17,873 bases of DNA from Bryobacterales bacterium (GCA_903970295.1 CAJCHQ010000197.1:1-17873), one strand, 5' to 3'; numbered from the stretch's first letter, positions 6,861 to 15,177 are shown. Program-made: numbers and translations. The notes: generated from the sequence alone by a model not told the origin.

Positions 6861-8399
6861 ATGCTGAATCTCCCTTCTGTTCTTCTGGTCGAAGACCACA
6901 AGCTTTTAAGACTCGGACTGCGGGTTGGCTTAGAAGAGCAGAGCTGCTGCAAAATCGTAGGAGAAGCAGGGGACGGCGAAACTGCGATAAAAGCGGCGCT
7001 GCGCCTGCTGCCTGATGTGATTTTGATGGATATTGGCTTGCCGAGTATCGACGGTATCGAGGCGACCTGGAAGATCAAGCAGGAACTTCCGCGAACGCGA
7101 GTGGTTATGTTTACAGCAGAAACCAATCCCTCAGCCATTTCGGCAGCATTTGGCGCGGGAGCAGATGCTTACTGTGTTAAAAGCACGCCAGTGGAACAGG
7201 TCGCCAACGCGATCTCGGCTGTCATGAAAGGTGAAGTTTGGTTGGACCCAGAAATTGCAAATTCTGTCCTCGCGGCCCAAAAAGTAGATGATAAGTTTCC
7301 ATCGAGAATGTCCGAAAAGGAACTCGAAATTTTGACTCTTATTATGTCGAATATGGATACTGAGCAGATAGCTTCTCACTTGAAAACGACAAAAGAGAAC
7401 ATATCTCGGATTATGCATGAGATCATGAGTCGATTTGTGAACAAGAGCGCGAGCGATGATACAACTCAAGACAAAGAACGCGGACGCCTAAACGAATGGT
7501 TAACAGCCTTCATCGACAATATCGGTGACGGCAATATTTTTGGTGAAAAATATCTGGTGCAGGAATTGATCGGTTCTGGTGGTCTGGGGGCTGTTTTCAA
7601 AGCCAAACACATGTACATGGATCGAACAGTTGCGCTAAAACTTTTGCATCCCGAGGTCTCAGAGGATCGGTTCGTGATGCGGAGTTTTCAGCGAGAAGCA
7701 ATGTCGATTGCCAGTTTGCATCATAAGAACATTGTCGATGTTTATGATTTTGGCATTAGTGCCAACCGAGAGCCTTTCCTGATCATGGAGTACATAGCTG
7801 GCACTAGCCTGGCAGACATTCTGCAGGCAGAACATCATCTTTCGCTGGCACGAGTTATTCATCTCAGTCTGCAAATCTGTGACGGTTTGGCAGAAGCGCA
7901 CGCACATGGCATAGTTCACTGTGACCTGAAGCCAAGTAACGTGTTGATTGCCGGCCCCCCGTGGCTGGAAACGGTGAAATTAGTTGACTTCGGACTTGTA
8001 CAGGTGATGGCGCCTGAGACATCATCGGCCCAGACAAAACTGACGGATCGATATTTCATTAGCGGTACGGCATCTTACATGCCGCCGGAACAATGTGCGG
8101 GTAAACCATGTGATGCCCGCAGTGACGTTTACGCTTTGGGTTGCATTCTTTTTGAGATGTTGAGCGGGCAATGTGTCTTTAGCGGCAACTCGGCGATGGA
8201 GGTAATTGCGCAACAAATGCAGTCAACGCCACCGACAATTTCGTCCGCTTGCAGTCAGTACCAGATTCTACCGGAACTGGAAGCCCTCGTTTCGCAAATG
8301 CTGGCAAAAGACCCAGCGTTACGTCCGCAGTCGATGAAGGACGTCAGAGCCTCATTGGATGACATCAATATCAAATCAGGCTTACAGCCCAATTCCTAA
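6861..8399 (+). CDS. Response regulator / Ser-Thr kinase fusion, REC-HTH-Pkinase (copy 2)
   Basis: Paralogue of the protein at 4341, 512 residues, same order of parts. The receiver has E11/D12, acceptor D57 (VILMDIGLPSIDG), T85 and K107. The LuxR-like HTH lies near 149-193 (MSEKELEILTLI, TEQIASHLKTTKENISRI). A conserved linker (NEWLTAFIDNIGDGNIF) leads into the kinase: glycine loop GSGGLGAVF at 238, K260, E279, catalytic D355 in HCDLKPSN with K357 and N360, D376-F-G and MPPEQC near 407, where the usual APE is PPE. The catalytic loop is again HCD, i.e. non-RD. No membrane segment is seen. The start at 6861 has no strong Shine-Dalgarno (TTGAG eight bases upstream overlaps a palindrome) but aligns with copy 1. 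The probable phosphodonors are the neighbouring histidine kinases; substrates are unknown. Confidence 0.94.
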   Translation: MLNLPSVLLVEDHKLLRLGLRVGLEEQSCCKIVGEAGDGETAIKAALRLLPDVILMDIGLPSIDGIEATWKIKQELPRTRVVMFTAETNPSAISAAFGAGADAYCVKSTPVEQVANAISAVMKGEVWLDPEIANSVLAAQKVDDKFPSRMSEKELEILTLIMSNMDTEQIASHLKTTKENISRIMHEIMSRFVNKSASDDTTQDKERGRLNEWLTAFIDNIGDGNIFGEKYLVQELIGSGGLGAVFKAKHMYMDRTVALKLLHPEVSEDRFVMRSFQREAMSIASLHHKNIVDVYDFGISANREPFLIMEYIAGTSLADILQAEHHLSLARVIHLSLQICDGLAEAHAHGIVHCDLKPSNVLIAGPPWLETVKLVDFGLVQVMAPETSSAQTKLTDRYFISGTASYMPPEQCAGKPCDARSDVYALGCILFEMLSGQCVFSGNSAMEVIAQQMQSTPPTISSACSQYQILPELEALVSQMLAKDPALRPQSMKDVRASLDDINIKSGLQPNS

Positions 8400-8460
8400 T
8401 CTTGCTCCAAATCGGGAACTTATTGGGCCAAATTAGCTCATCCTATTCACATGGAGTGAG

Positions 8461-8500
8461 TTGTCGATAAATTGTCGACTTAGTTTAGCCATCCTATAAG
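8461..8500 (+). promoter_or_regulatory. Putative promoter with tandem repeat before the second histidine kinase
   Basis: TTGTCG at 8472-8477 and TATAAG at 8495-8500 are separated by 17 bases, a good sigma-70-type match, placing transcription start some 35 bases before the ATG at 8543. The -35 lies inside a tandem repeat TTGTCGA (8461-8467 and 8472-8478) with an 11-base period, one helical turn, ending in GTCGAC. Such phased direct repeats over a -35 are typical of response regulator binding. The 143-base gap after the fusion kinase supports a separate transcription start here. Confidence 0.45.
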
Positions 8501-8542
8501 AGGGCAATTGGACCTAAACTTGCCACTACCTGCGAGATAAAC

Positions 8543-10825
8543 ATGCAAACCTTACCGATTGGCAAATACTTTCCCGCATACACTCTTCTTTGTGTCGAGG
8601 ATAACGAAGATGATTTCGAGCTGATAGATCATCATCTTGCCATTTACAAAGCTGCAGGGCTGACAATGGAACGTTGTGATTCTCTCGAAACAGCGCGCAG
8701 TCGATTACTGCGTGGTGGCATCAGCATCATACTTCTAGATTTATCATTGCCCGACAGCGAAGGCGTTGACACTATGAAAAAGATGCACCTCTACGCACCA
8801 GAGGTCCCCACGATTGTGTTGAGCGGGACGACCAATTTTGATGTCGCTCTGGAGTCGTTAAAATATGGTGCGGAAGACTATTTACCAAAGAACTCTGTAG
8901 ATGCTGCGTCTCTTGGCCGCTCCTTAAACTTTGCAATGACAAGGCACATCGCGCGAGAAGCAGATGGGAGATTGGCGGCGATTGTCGAAGCATCCTCCGA
9001 TGCGATTATTGGCAAGACACTCAGCGGAACAATCACCAGTTGGAATAAAGGAGCAGAAAAGCTTTTTGGATATTCGGCGGCGGAAGCGACAGGGAAATCA
9101 ATCGCCATAATTATTCCACCGGAGTCCACTGGAGAGCTAGACGAGATCCTAACAGTCCTCAAAAACGGCGACAGTATTCGAAATAAGGAAACTGTTCGCA
9201 TAAGTAAGACGGGAGAGAGAATAGACGTATCTGCCACAATCTCGCCAATTGTGAGACCAGACGGAACTATAACCGGTGCCGCAGCAATAGATCACGATAT
9301 TACTGACCGCAAAAAAACGCTCCGAGTGCTTCAGGAAAGCGAGGAGCGCTACAGGTTGCTTGTCTCTCAAGTAAAGGATTTCGCAATCTTCATGTTAGAC
9401 GCTAATGGTCTCATATTGAGCTGGAACGTGGGCGTCAAGGAGCTCAAAGGTTATGAGGCCGCGGAAATTATTGGCAAGCACTTTTCCGTATTTTATACGA
9501 TTGAAGATCAGAAGCTGGGACTTCCTAACTCCGCACTCAAAATGGCCATGGCTCAGGGCAGTCACGAAAGCCAAGGCTGGCGAGTGCGGAAAGATTGCTC
9601 ACGTTTTTTTGCAGATGTCGTTATCACTCCTGTGCTCGGTGTTGATGGTGCACTGTATGGATTTACCAAGGTAACCCGTGATATTACAGATCGCAAGCTG
9701 GCGGAAGAGGAGATTGCGAACTCCAGACTAAGACTGAGCTTGGCTCTGGAGGCGGCAGCAGTCGGAGTCTGGGACTTCGATCTGGTAAAAAATTCAGTCT
9801 GGCGGTCTCTGCGACACGACGAGATTTTCGGACACAAGGAGCTTTTACCTGACTGGAATTTTGACATTTTTACAAGTCACGTTTTGGCGGAAGACGCTGC
9901 GTCAGCCAAGCAAGCATTCCAATCAGGCCTCGAACACGGAGCCTTCAGGTTGCAGTGTCGAATCATTAGGGCAGATGATCAGGCACAACGCTGGATTTCG
10001 GTGCGGGGAGAGAATTTCCGAGATGAACAAGGGGCTGTCATTCGAATGATGGGCACCGTGGCCGATATCACCGATATAAAGGAAAAAGAAGAGCAGCAAC
10101 GCTTACTGGCAATTATGCAGGAGAGAGAAGATTTCATGGCCACTCTTACGCATGATATGAAGAACCCCCTGATCGCTGCCAATCGATTACTTGAACTCTT
10201 TGTCGAAGGAAGTTTGGGAGAGATCAGCCGCAGACATCATGATATGCTTCAATGCCTAAAAGAAAGTAATTATGGACTCCTGACTCTGATAGAGGACCTG
10301 CTCGACGTTTACCGCCTGGAGAAAGATGTTAGTGCTCTAGAAATGGCCAACTGTGATCTGGTGCCCCCGATTGTTGGATGCTTAAGTCGAATTGCCGCTT
10401 TTGCAGACCTTCGTTCAATCGAGTTGATCAATGAATTGCCAGACAAGATGCTGGTGCGAGCGAATGTCAGAAGCATAGAGAGGGTGGTGCAGAATTTGCT
10501 GGACAACGCGTTGAAGTTCACGCCAGACTACGGCACCATAGGCGTAAGGCTGTTTAGCCAGAGCGCCGACACAATTATCGAAATTGAGGACAATGGTCCG
10601 GGCATAGCGCTCAACGAACAGTCACACTTGTTTAAGCGATTTTCTCAAGGCGCGGCGGGCAAACGATATAGCGGCGGGAGTGGACTTGGACTCTATTTAT
10701 GCAAACAAATTGTAGAAGCGCATGGCGGAACTATTGAATGCCAGAGCCAACCAAACAAAACAACAATCTTTCGAGTATCTTTGCCCAAACAGGCAAGCCC
10801 TAAAGCAGTGGAGCCAGCTGAGTGA
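8543..10825 (+). CDS. Cytoplasmic histidine kinase, REC-PAS(x3)-HisKA-HATPase
   Basis: Sensor kinase of 760 residues without membrane segments, paralogous to the kinase at 239. Residues 13-130 are a receiver with E19/D20, acceptor D66 (ILLDLSLPDSEG), S94 in place of the usual Thr, and K116. PAS domains lie at about 142-257, 268-383 and 396-510; the last is PAS_3-like and shares VWRSLRHD.IFG with the third PAS of the first kinase, so both may sense the same kind of signal. HisKA carries H537 (LTHDMKNPLIAANR). The ATPase has N651/N655, D683-NGPG and GGSGLGLYLCKQ near 711. It has one PAS fewer than its paralogue. The start at 8543 has only a weak GAG upstream but matches the receiver start. The next gene overlaps its stop codon, so that receiver is probably its direct target. 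Confidence 0.95.
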   Translation: MQTLPIGKYFPAYTLLCVEDNEDDFELIDHHLAIYKAAGLTMERCDSLETARSRLLRGGISIILLDLSLPDSEGVDTMKKMHLYAPEVPTIVLSGTTNFDVALESLKYGAEDYLPKNSVDAASLGRSLNFAMTRHIAREADGRLAAIVEASSDAIIGKTLSGTITSWNKGAEKLFGYSAAEATGKSIAIIIPPESTGELDEILTVLKNGDSIRNKETVRISKTGERIDVSATISPIVRPDGTITGAAAIDHDITDRKKTLRVLQESEERYRLLVSQVKDFAIFMLDANGLILSWNVGVKELKGYEAAEIIGKHFSVFYTIEDQKLGLPNSALKMAMAQGSHESQGWRVRKDCSRFFADVVITPVLGVDGALYGFTKVTRDITDRKLAEEEIANSRLRLSLALEAAAVGVWDFDLVKNSVWRSLRHDEIFGHKELLPDWNFDIFTSHVLAEDAASAKQAFQSGLEHGAFRLQCRIIRADDQAQRWISVRGENFRDEQGAVIRMMGTVADITDIKEKEEQQRLLAIMQEREDFMATLTHDMKNPLIAANRLLELFVEGSLGEISRRHHDMLQCLKESNYGLLTLIEDLLDVYRLEKDVSALEMANCDLVPPIVGCLSRIAAFADLRSIELINELPDKMLVRANVRSIERVVQNLLDNALKFTPDYGTIGVRLFSQSADTIIEIEDNGPGIALNEQSHLFKRFSQGAAGKRYSGGSGLGLYLCKQIVEAHGGTIECQSQPNKTTIFRVSLPKQASPKAVEPAE

Positions 10826-11226
10826 TGTCACATAATACTGTTCTTCACGAAATAGACATTTTAATTGTTGAAGATGACGAATTGCTAAATACAGTAATGT
10901 CACTACAGCTGCAAATTGCCGGGTTCTCGGTGCGATCGGCAAGAAGTGGAGCACTGGCGCTGAAAATGATCGAAGACTGCGTACCCACCGTTTTAGTCCT
11001 CGACATAGGGCTGCCTGATATGACCGGAGGAGAACTTATCGCAGAATTGCGTCGAACCCCATCGACTTGCTCGTTGCCTTTGATTGTCCATACTTCTCTT
11101 GATCTTTCGGAAAGAGAAAAAACACAATTGCAACTTGGACCGAGCAAATTTGTCACTAAAACAACGGCATTTAGTGAACGGCTGGCTGAACTGATTACCG
11201 AACTTGCAGAGTGTAAATCGAAGTGA
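10825..11226 (+). CDS. Single-domain response regulator
   Basis: CheY-like receiver of 133 residues without output domain. Numbered from the ATG at 10825, it has E16/D17, acceptor D60 (VLVLDIGLPDMTG), a switch Thr in LIVHTSLDLS and a Lys in FVTKTT. The ATG overlaps the kinase stop codon (TGATG); an in-frame GTG three bases earlier, eight bases after GGAG, is an alternative start. The coupling points to the upstream histidine kinase as its phosphodonor. Its sequence differs from the NarL-type receivers in the island and it is not truncated in an obvious way, so it may be a natural phosphorelay shuttle, possibly passing phosphate to the receivers of the fusion kinases. That role is inference. 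Confidence 0.9.
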   Translation: MSHNTVLHEIDILIVEDDELLNTVMSLQLQIAGFSVRSARSGALALKMIEDCVPTVLVLDIGLPDMTGGELIAELRRTPSTCSLPLIVHTSLDLSEREKTQLQLGPSKFVTKTTAFSERLAELITELAECKSK

Positions 11227-11284
11227 CAAATGGGTCTCGTGGATTGAGAAGGAGTTTTACTAAGGGGTTTGGTCAGGCAAAGAA

Positions 11285-11416
11285 TTAGCCCTCTTTTTGG
11301 TGAAGCGTGGACTTGCCACAGAGGCAAGTCGCAATTCGAACCAGAAGGTTGAACCGGTCCCTAGCGACAACCCGGATATGATCGTCATCGTCGACGAGTA
11401 AGAGCTTCTTTTTCAT
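11285..11416 (-). pseudogene. Response regulator remnant, N-terminal stub
   Basis: On the minus strand an ATG at 11414-11416 opens a 43-codon frame beginning MKKKLLLVDDDDHIRVVARD, a textbook first strand and acidic cluster of a receiver. After about 20 residues the match fades (FNLLVRIATCLCGK) and the frame stops at 11285-11287, so helix 1 onward and the phosphorylated Asp are missing. There is no convincing Shine-Dalgarno. It lies 249 bases downstream of the TPR gene on the same strand and converges on the end of the signalling island. I read it as a truncated receiver; a short expressed peptide cannot be excluded. Confidence 0.5.
11310..11330. repeat. Short perfect inverted repeat
   Basis: GACTTGCC at 11310-11317 and GGCAAGTC at 11323-11330 can form an 8-base-pair hairpin with a five-base loop. 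It sits between convergent transcription units, where a terminator would be expected, but no T-run follows on either strand, so its role is uncertain. It overlaps the decayed receiver stub. Confidence 0.4.
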
Positions 11417-11665
11417 TGAAACACTGTGGCTTTGCATGACTCGGGATTTTAACTATCCGAATCAGGCAATCTGTACCCCCATAATAGTCTATTCTCGATC
11501 GCCTCGACGAAAATAAGTGCTCACGCACCTGATCAGCTTGTGCTAGAAACTTTCGGAAAAGCATATGAAAGTAAACTGGCCATAGCCTTCGCGCGTAGCT
11601 CCGGGCAAGTAACCCATCAATCGAATACGCAACAGTGGCACCTCGAAATGATTCCTACCTGAATC

Positions 11666-13246
11666 TCAATCTTGCTCGTCATAATCAAATCGTACTGCCG
11701 ATTTGAAGTCACTCTGGGCAGCTTCAAACTGCCCGAGCATTTTGTATGCTTCGCTCCGCCAGTGATAAGCTTCCTGATTGGACGCATCCAGTTGTAATCC
11801 CTTGCTGGCGGCAGCGACAGCTGCTTCTGCGTGACCAGCTTTGATCTGGTCTTGCGCAATCGATGCGTAATCAGAAGATTTATCCGCCTGGGTCGTGTCT
11901 GCGCTTATCGCCCGGGCAAACATCTCCAGCGCTTTTTCGTGATTGCCGAGTCGCCCATACATGCGCGCGCCATTCGACAAATACATGCTCTCTTTGGGAC
12001 TCAGTTTGATCGCCTGTAGATAATCTTGCAATGCCTTACTGTACTGGCCAACATCCTCGTGCGCGACGCCGCGATCGTTATACGCTGTATCAGTCGCTTC
12101 TTCTTTAACCGCGGCTTCATAAGGCTCGAGCACTTCTTCTCGGTCGGCATTAGCCTGTTCGTGCTGACCGAGCTTATCGTAGACATTCGCGCGCAGAGCT
12201 TTGTATGAATCCTGGGCATCGAGATCAACCAGTTTGTCGCAATCGGCTAAAGCCTTCTCATATTCTTTGCGCTTCATGTACACTCTGATGCGCCCATAAT
12301 AATTCGCCGCCAGCTCAGTTTTTTGATCGTCGTCTTGCGCGGAATTCGCCGTCAACGAAATCGCCTTGTCGTAATCATTCAAGGCGTCTTTATATTTTCC
12401 GAGACGAAATTCTAAATCGCCTCTGCTCGCGTATGCACGGTCTACGCAGGCAGCAGATAGCTGACCGATTGCCAGAGCATAGTTATGCATGGCTTTGTCG
12501 AATTCTCCCAGTCGCACATATTGGTCGGCAATGTCCTGATAAGGAGAATGTTCGACGGGTGAATTCTCAAAGCTATCTTTTTTTTGTTCGCCTTTTTGTT
12601 CGATCTTTGGTTCGCTCTTCTGGTCGGCTATCTCTCTGGTGTATTGATCGATCAGCTTCTGTCTGTCATCTTGAGCCTTTTCCCAATCGCCCAATTTCTC
12701 GTAAACTTCGGCTCGCGATTCAAGCAAACTCTGCTCTGTATCCAGCGCATCAGCTGACGTTCCGTGTGCGCCCGCGCCATCTCCGGCAGCCATGTTCAAG
12801 CGCTTGGAGTAATCGCCAATTGCCTCTTTGAATTTTTCAGCTGCGCGATAAGCCTCAGCGCGCGTTTCGTAGAAATTGGATCTAGTCGGGTCGAGCGCAA
12901 TCGCTTTGTTGGCATCGGCAATAGCCAGGTCGAGATTCTGGTGAGTGCCTTCCGCATTTAGATTTACTCGGGCTTGAGCGCGGTAATCATAGGCTTCCGC
13001 CCAATTCGGATTGGCCTTGATTGCCCAGTCGAAATAATCGATCGCCTCCTCGTAATTAGATCCATTGTGCTGCAGTACCCCCAGCGAAAAGGGGATCCAT
13101 CCGGTCGAATTGATCCACAGCACAAGCACCAATCCCATTAAAAGGACGGGCGAAAGAAATAGCAAAGCCTTGGCGGCATTGAACTTGTTTGCCGATCGCG
13201 GCGGCTGTTTTTGCACGTCGGCTGGAGAGTCTGGTAATTGACGCAC
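11666..13246 (-). CDS. Membrane-anchored TPR protein
   Basis: Protein of 526 residues. A short polar, basic N-terminus is followed by a hydrophobic segment at about 27-46 (ALLFLSPVLLMGLVLVLW), acting as an uncleaved anchor or signal. Nearly all the rest consists of tetratricopeptide repeats; clear units begin near 63, 84, 125, 175, 238, 270, 314, 347, 387, 421 and 492, with the usual YxxRA, A.xDxxKAI and L.P patterns. The repeats are interrupted at about 205-236 by a charged linker rich in Lys, Glu and Gln. TPR solenoids bind other proteins, so a scaffold role at the membrane is likely, with the repeats probably outside. The start is a GTG without a strong ribosome binding site. It follows purK by 72 bases on the same strand and may be read through from the purine operon, though no functional link is apparent. 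Confidence 0.9.
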   Translation of the reverse strand: MRQLPDSPADVQKQPPRSANKFNAAKALLFLSPVLLMGLVLVLWINSTGWIPFSLGVLQHNGSNYEEAIDYFDWAIKANPNWAEAYDYRAQARVNLNAEGTHQNLDLAIADANKAIALDPTRSNFYETRAEAYRAAEKFKEAIGDYSKRLNMAAGDGAGAHGTSADALDTEQSLLESRAEVYEKLGDWEKAQDDRQKLIDQYTREIADQKSEPKIEQKGEQKKDSFENSPVEHSPYQDIADQYVRLGEFDKAMHNYALAIGQLSAACVDRAYASRGDLEFRLGKYKDALNDYDKAISLTANSAQDDDQKTELAANYYGRIRVYMKRKEYEKALADCDKLVDLDAQDSYKALRANVYDKLGQHEQANADREEVLEPYEAAVKEEATDTAYNDRGVAHEDVGQYSKALQDYLQAIKLSPKESMYLSNGARMYGRLGNHEKALEMFARAISADTTQADKSSDYASIAQDQIKAGHAEAAVAAASKGLQLDASNQEAYHWRSEAYKMLGQFEAAQSDFKSAVRFDYDEQD

Positions 13247-13318
13247 GCTGTTTACCCGGTCTGACCTGGATCAAGCATACTCCGCGCTCTAGCAAGCAGG
13301 CTCCAGGTACATGAAGCC

Positions 13319-14539
13319 TTAATTCTTTGCTTGGCTAGCCACCGCTCCCCGCAGTTTCAAGCTCTCTCGAAATTTGTGAGCGATTGCGATTGCCTGATCG
13401 TGATTGCTTGCGCGGCAGACAAAATGACCCATTTTGCGTTTCGTTCTGGCTTCCTTTTTGCCATAAAGAACAACGTCAACGACTTCTGGAAAGTCGCGCA
13501 AACAGTCTAAATTCAGCTGATCCTGCTGGCTGCCTTGGGCCAGCCAAACATCGCCGAGCAGATTGCCCATGCAGAAAATTTCTTCACTGACCAATCTCGG
13601 CGTCTTCAACGGTACATCTAGCAGCACGCGCGCGAGCAAATCATATTGACTGAGATCGCAAGCTTTCATCGTCACGTGCCCTGAATTATGGGGACGCGGA
13701 GCAAACTCATTGATCATGATATACCAACCATCGACCTCATCCGCGCTTGTACTGCGCGGCTTTGCGCGCGAAAGAAAAAATTCCACCGTCAGCAAACCAT
13801 AAACGTTTAAGGCTTGGGCCGCGGTTCTGGCAATGTGTTGAATGCGTTCGGACACCGCAGCCGGGATGCGCGCCGGCACGAGTGTCAGATCGAGAATATG
13901 ATCGTGGTGCTGATTTTCGAAAATCGGAAAGGTCACCTCTTCTCCATTGGGCGAGCGCGCGACGATACAACTGACTTCGAAAGCGATATCGATCGCTTCT
14001 TCGAGAATGTGTTCGCTCTTGGCGAATTCGTCGGCGGCATAAAGTGCGTGCGCTTCAGCTTCTGAATTAAGCATAAACTGCCCTTTGCCATCGTAACCAC
14101 CAAAGGTTGTCTTTGTCACGCAGGGTAAGCCAAACTTCTGGATCTTTTTTAGCGCCTCCCCGGCATCTTCCCTGGAGATAATCTCGAATTGTACATGCGG
14201 CAAATTATGCTCTTGCAGAAAGCGCTTCTCATTCCCCCGGTTCTGAGTGGTCTTGAGGACGTTAGCTCCAGGCATCAGAGACTTACGCTCTTCCAACCGG
14301 AATAGCAATTCACTTTCGACGTTCTCGAATTCATAAGTCAGGCGATCGCATTCTTCGAAGAACATGGTCAGCTTGTTTTCGTCCGACCAGCTGCCATTGA
14401 AAATGCACGTCGCATGTAAACATAGTGGCGCCAGCGGATCTGGATCGTAAACGGAGACTTCAACGCCTAAACGCATCAGGCTCTCGGACAACATCATGCC
14501 TAATTGTCCACCGCCCAAAATACCGATGCGCTTGGTCAT
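13319..14539 (-). CDS. purK: 5-(carboxyamino)imidazole ribonucleotide synthase PurK
   Basis: ATP-grasp enzyme that carboxylates aminoimidazole ribonucleotide (AIR) with bicarbonate and ATP to give N5-CAIR in de novo purine synthesis. The 406-residue protein opens with IGILGGGQLGMML, has the ATP-binding GGYDGKGQ at 147-154, the hallmark NEFAPRPHNSGH at 277-288, and the C-terminal RKMGH at 368-372. A short charged insertion at about 257-271 follows VEFF and is not part of the usual core. I chose the ATG at 14539 because GGAGG lies eight bases upstream and the protein then starts as PurK proteins do; a GTG fifteen bases earlier falls within that site. It is last in the purM-purH-purE-purK run, 88 bases after purE. 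Its product is the substrate of the neighbouring PurE. Confidence 0.97.
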   Translation of the reverse strand: MTKRIGILGGGQLGMMLSESLMRLGVEVSVYDPDPLAPLCLHATCIFNGSWSDENKLTMFFEECDRLTYEFENVESELLFRLEERKSLMPGANVLKTTQNRGNEKRFLQEHNLPHVQFEIISREDAGEALKKIQKFGLPCVTKTTFGGYDGKGQFMLNSEAEAHALYAADEFAKSEHILEEAIDIAFEVSCIVARSPNGEEVTFPIFENQHHDHILDLTLVPARIPAAVSERIQHIARTAAQALNVYGLLTVEFFLSRAKPRSTSADEVDGWYIMINEFAPRPHNSGHVTMKACDLSQYDLLARVLLDVPLKTPRLVSEEIFCMGNLLGDVWLAQGSQQDQLNLDCLRDFPEVVDVVLYGKKEARTKRKMGHFVCRASNHDQAIAIAHKFRESLKLRGAVASQAKN

Positions 14540-14627
14540 GACGCCGACCTCCACTTTTTATTCGCTTCCGGCATGCTCAGCTGCTCTCCGACTAGCCATT
14601 TACTTGCGGCACGCCCACTCACTCTGA

Positions 14628-15140
14628 TTAACTATTGGCTTTCGATCGAGCCTGCACCCGCTCGTTACCCGCTAGCGCTTGTGCTGCACGTTCTTTTTGA
14701 TAATTTGCCAGCTTAGAAGCTAGCTCGGCATCGTTCAAAGAGAGGATTCGCAAAGCGAACAGTGCCGCATTGGTGGCGCCGCTGGTGCCGATCGCAAACG
14801 TCGCGGTGGGCACACCGCCAGGCATCTGTACGATTGAAAGCAAACTGTCGAGACCCTTGAGCGCTTTCGATTCAATTGGTACACCAAGCACGGGCAACGG
14901 AGTCAGTGCAGAAACCATACCAGGCAGATGGGCAGCCCCACCTGCTCCGGCGATGATTACTTTGAGACCACGAACTTGGGCATTTTTTGCATATTCGTAC
15001 ATCACGTCGGGTGTTCGGTGAGCGCTCGTCACAGATATTTCATACGGCACTAAAAATGATTCCAGAATCTCTTCGGCATGTTTGAGCGTATCGTAGTCCG
15101 ATTCGCTTCCCATGACGATGCCCACCAAAGGCTTAACCAA
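14628..15140 (-). CDS. purE: N5-carboxyaminoimidazole ribonucleotide mutase PurE, class I
   Basis: Mutase that converts N5-CAIR to CAIR, downstream of PurK. The protein has 170 residues, the size of class I PurE. It shows the substrate loop [10 protein letters not shown] at 10-19, the catalytic histidine H41 in [14 protein letters not shown], the glycine-rich [12 protein letters not shown] at 64-75 and [14 protein letters not shown] at 105-118. The presence of PurK next door confirms the bacterial two-step route rather than the one-step class II reaction. The start codon is TTG, supported by a strong GAGGAGG five bases upstream and by the normal [12 protein letters not shown] beginning. It follows purH by 37 bases. 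The last 20 residues are polar and variable. Confidence 0.97.
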   Translation of the reverse strand: MVKPLVGIVMGSESDYDTLKHAEEILESFLVPYEISVTSAHRTPDVMYEYAKNAQVRGLKVIIAGAGGAAHLPGMVSALTPLPVLGVPIESKALKGLDSLLSIVQMPGGVPTATFAIGTSGATNAALFALRILSLNDAELASKLANYQKERAAQALAGNERVQARSKANS

Positions 15141-15145
15141 ATCAA

Positions 15146-15152
15146 CCTCCTC
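15146..15152 (-). promoter_or_regulatory. Ribosome binding site for the TTG start of purE
   Basis: The minus strand reads GAGGAGG, five bases before TTG at 15140-15138. No ATG or GTG lies in a better position, so it decides the unusual start. Confidence 0.8.
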
Positions 15153-15177
15153 GCGACGTGCGAATTAGTGTTTTCCT

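Noticed and set aside
11310..11330. Intrinsic terminator between the signalling island and the TPR gene
   Set aside because: The hairpin is perfect, but no T-run follows on either strand, so it is listed only as an inverted repeat.
14540..14554. GTG start of purK at 14554
   Set aside because: It lies within the Shine-Dalgarno region of the ATG at 14539, and PurK proteins begin at the IGILGGGQLG segment with only a few residues before it.
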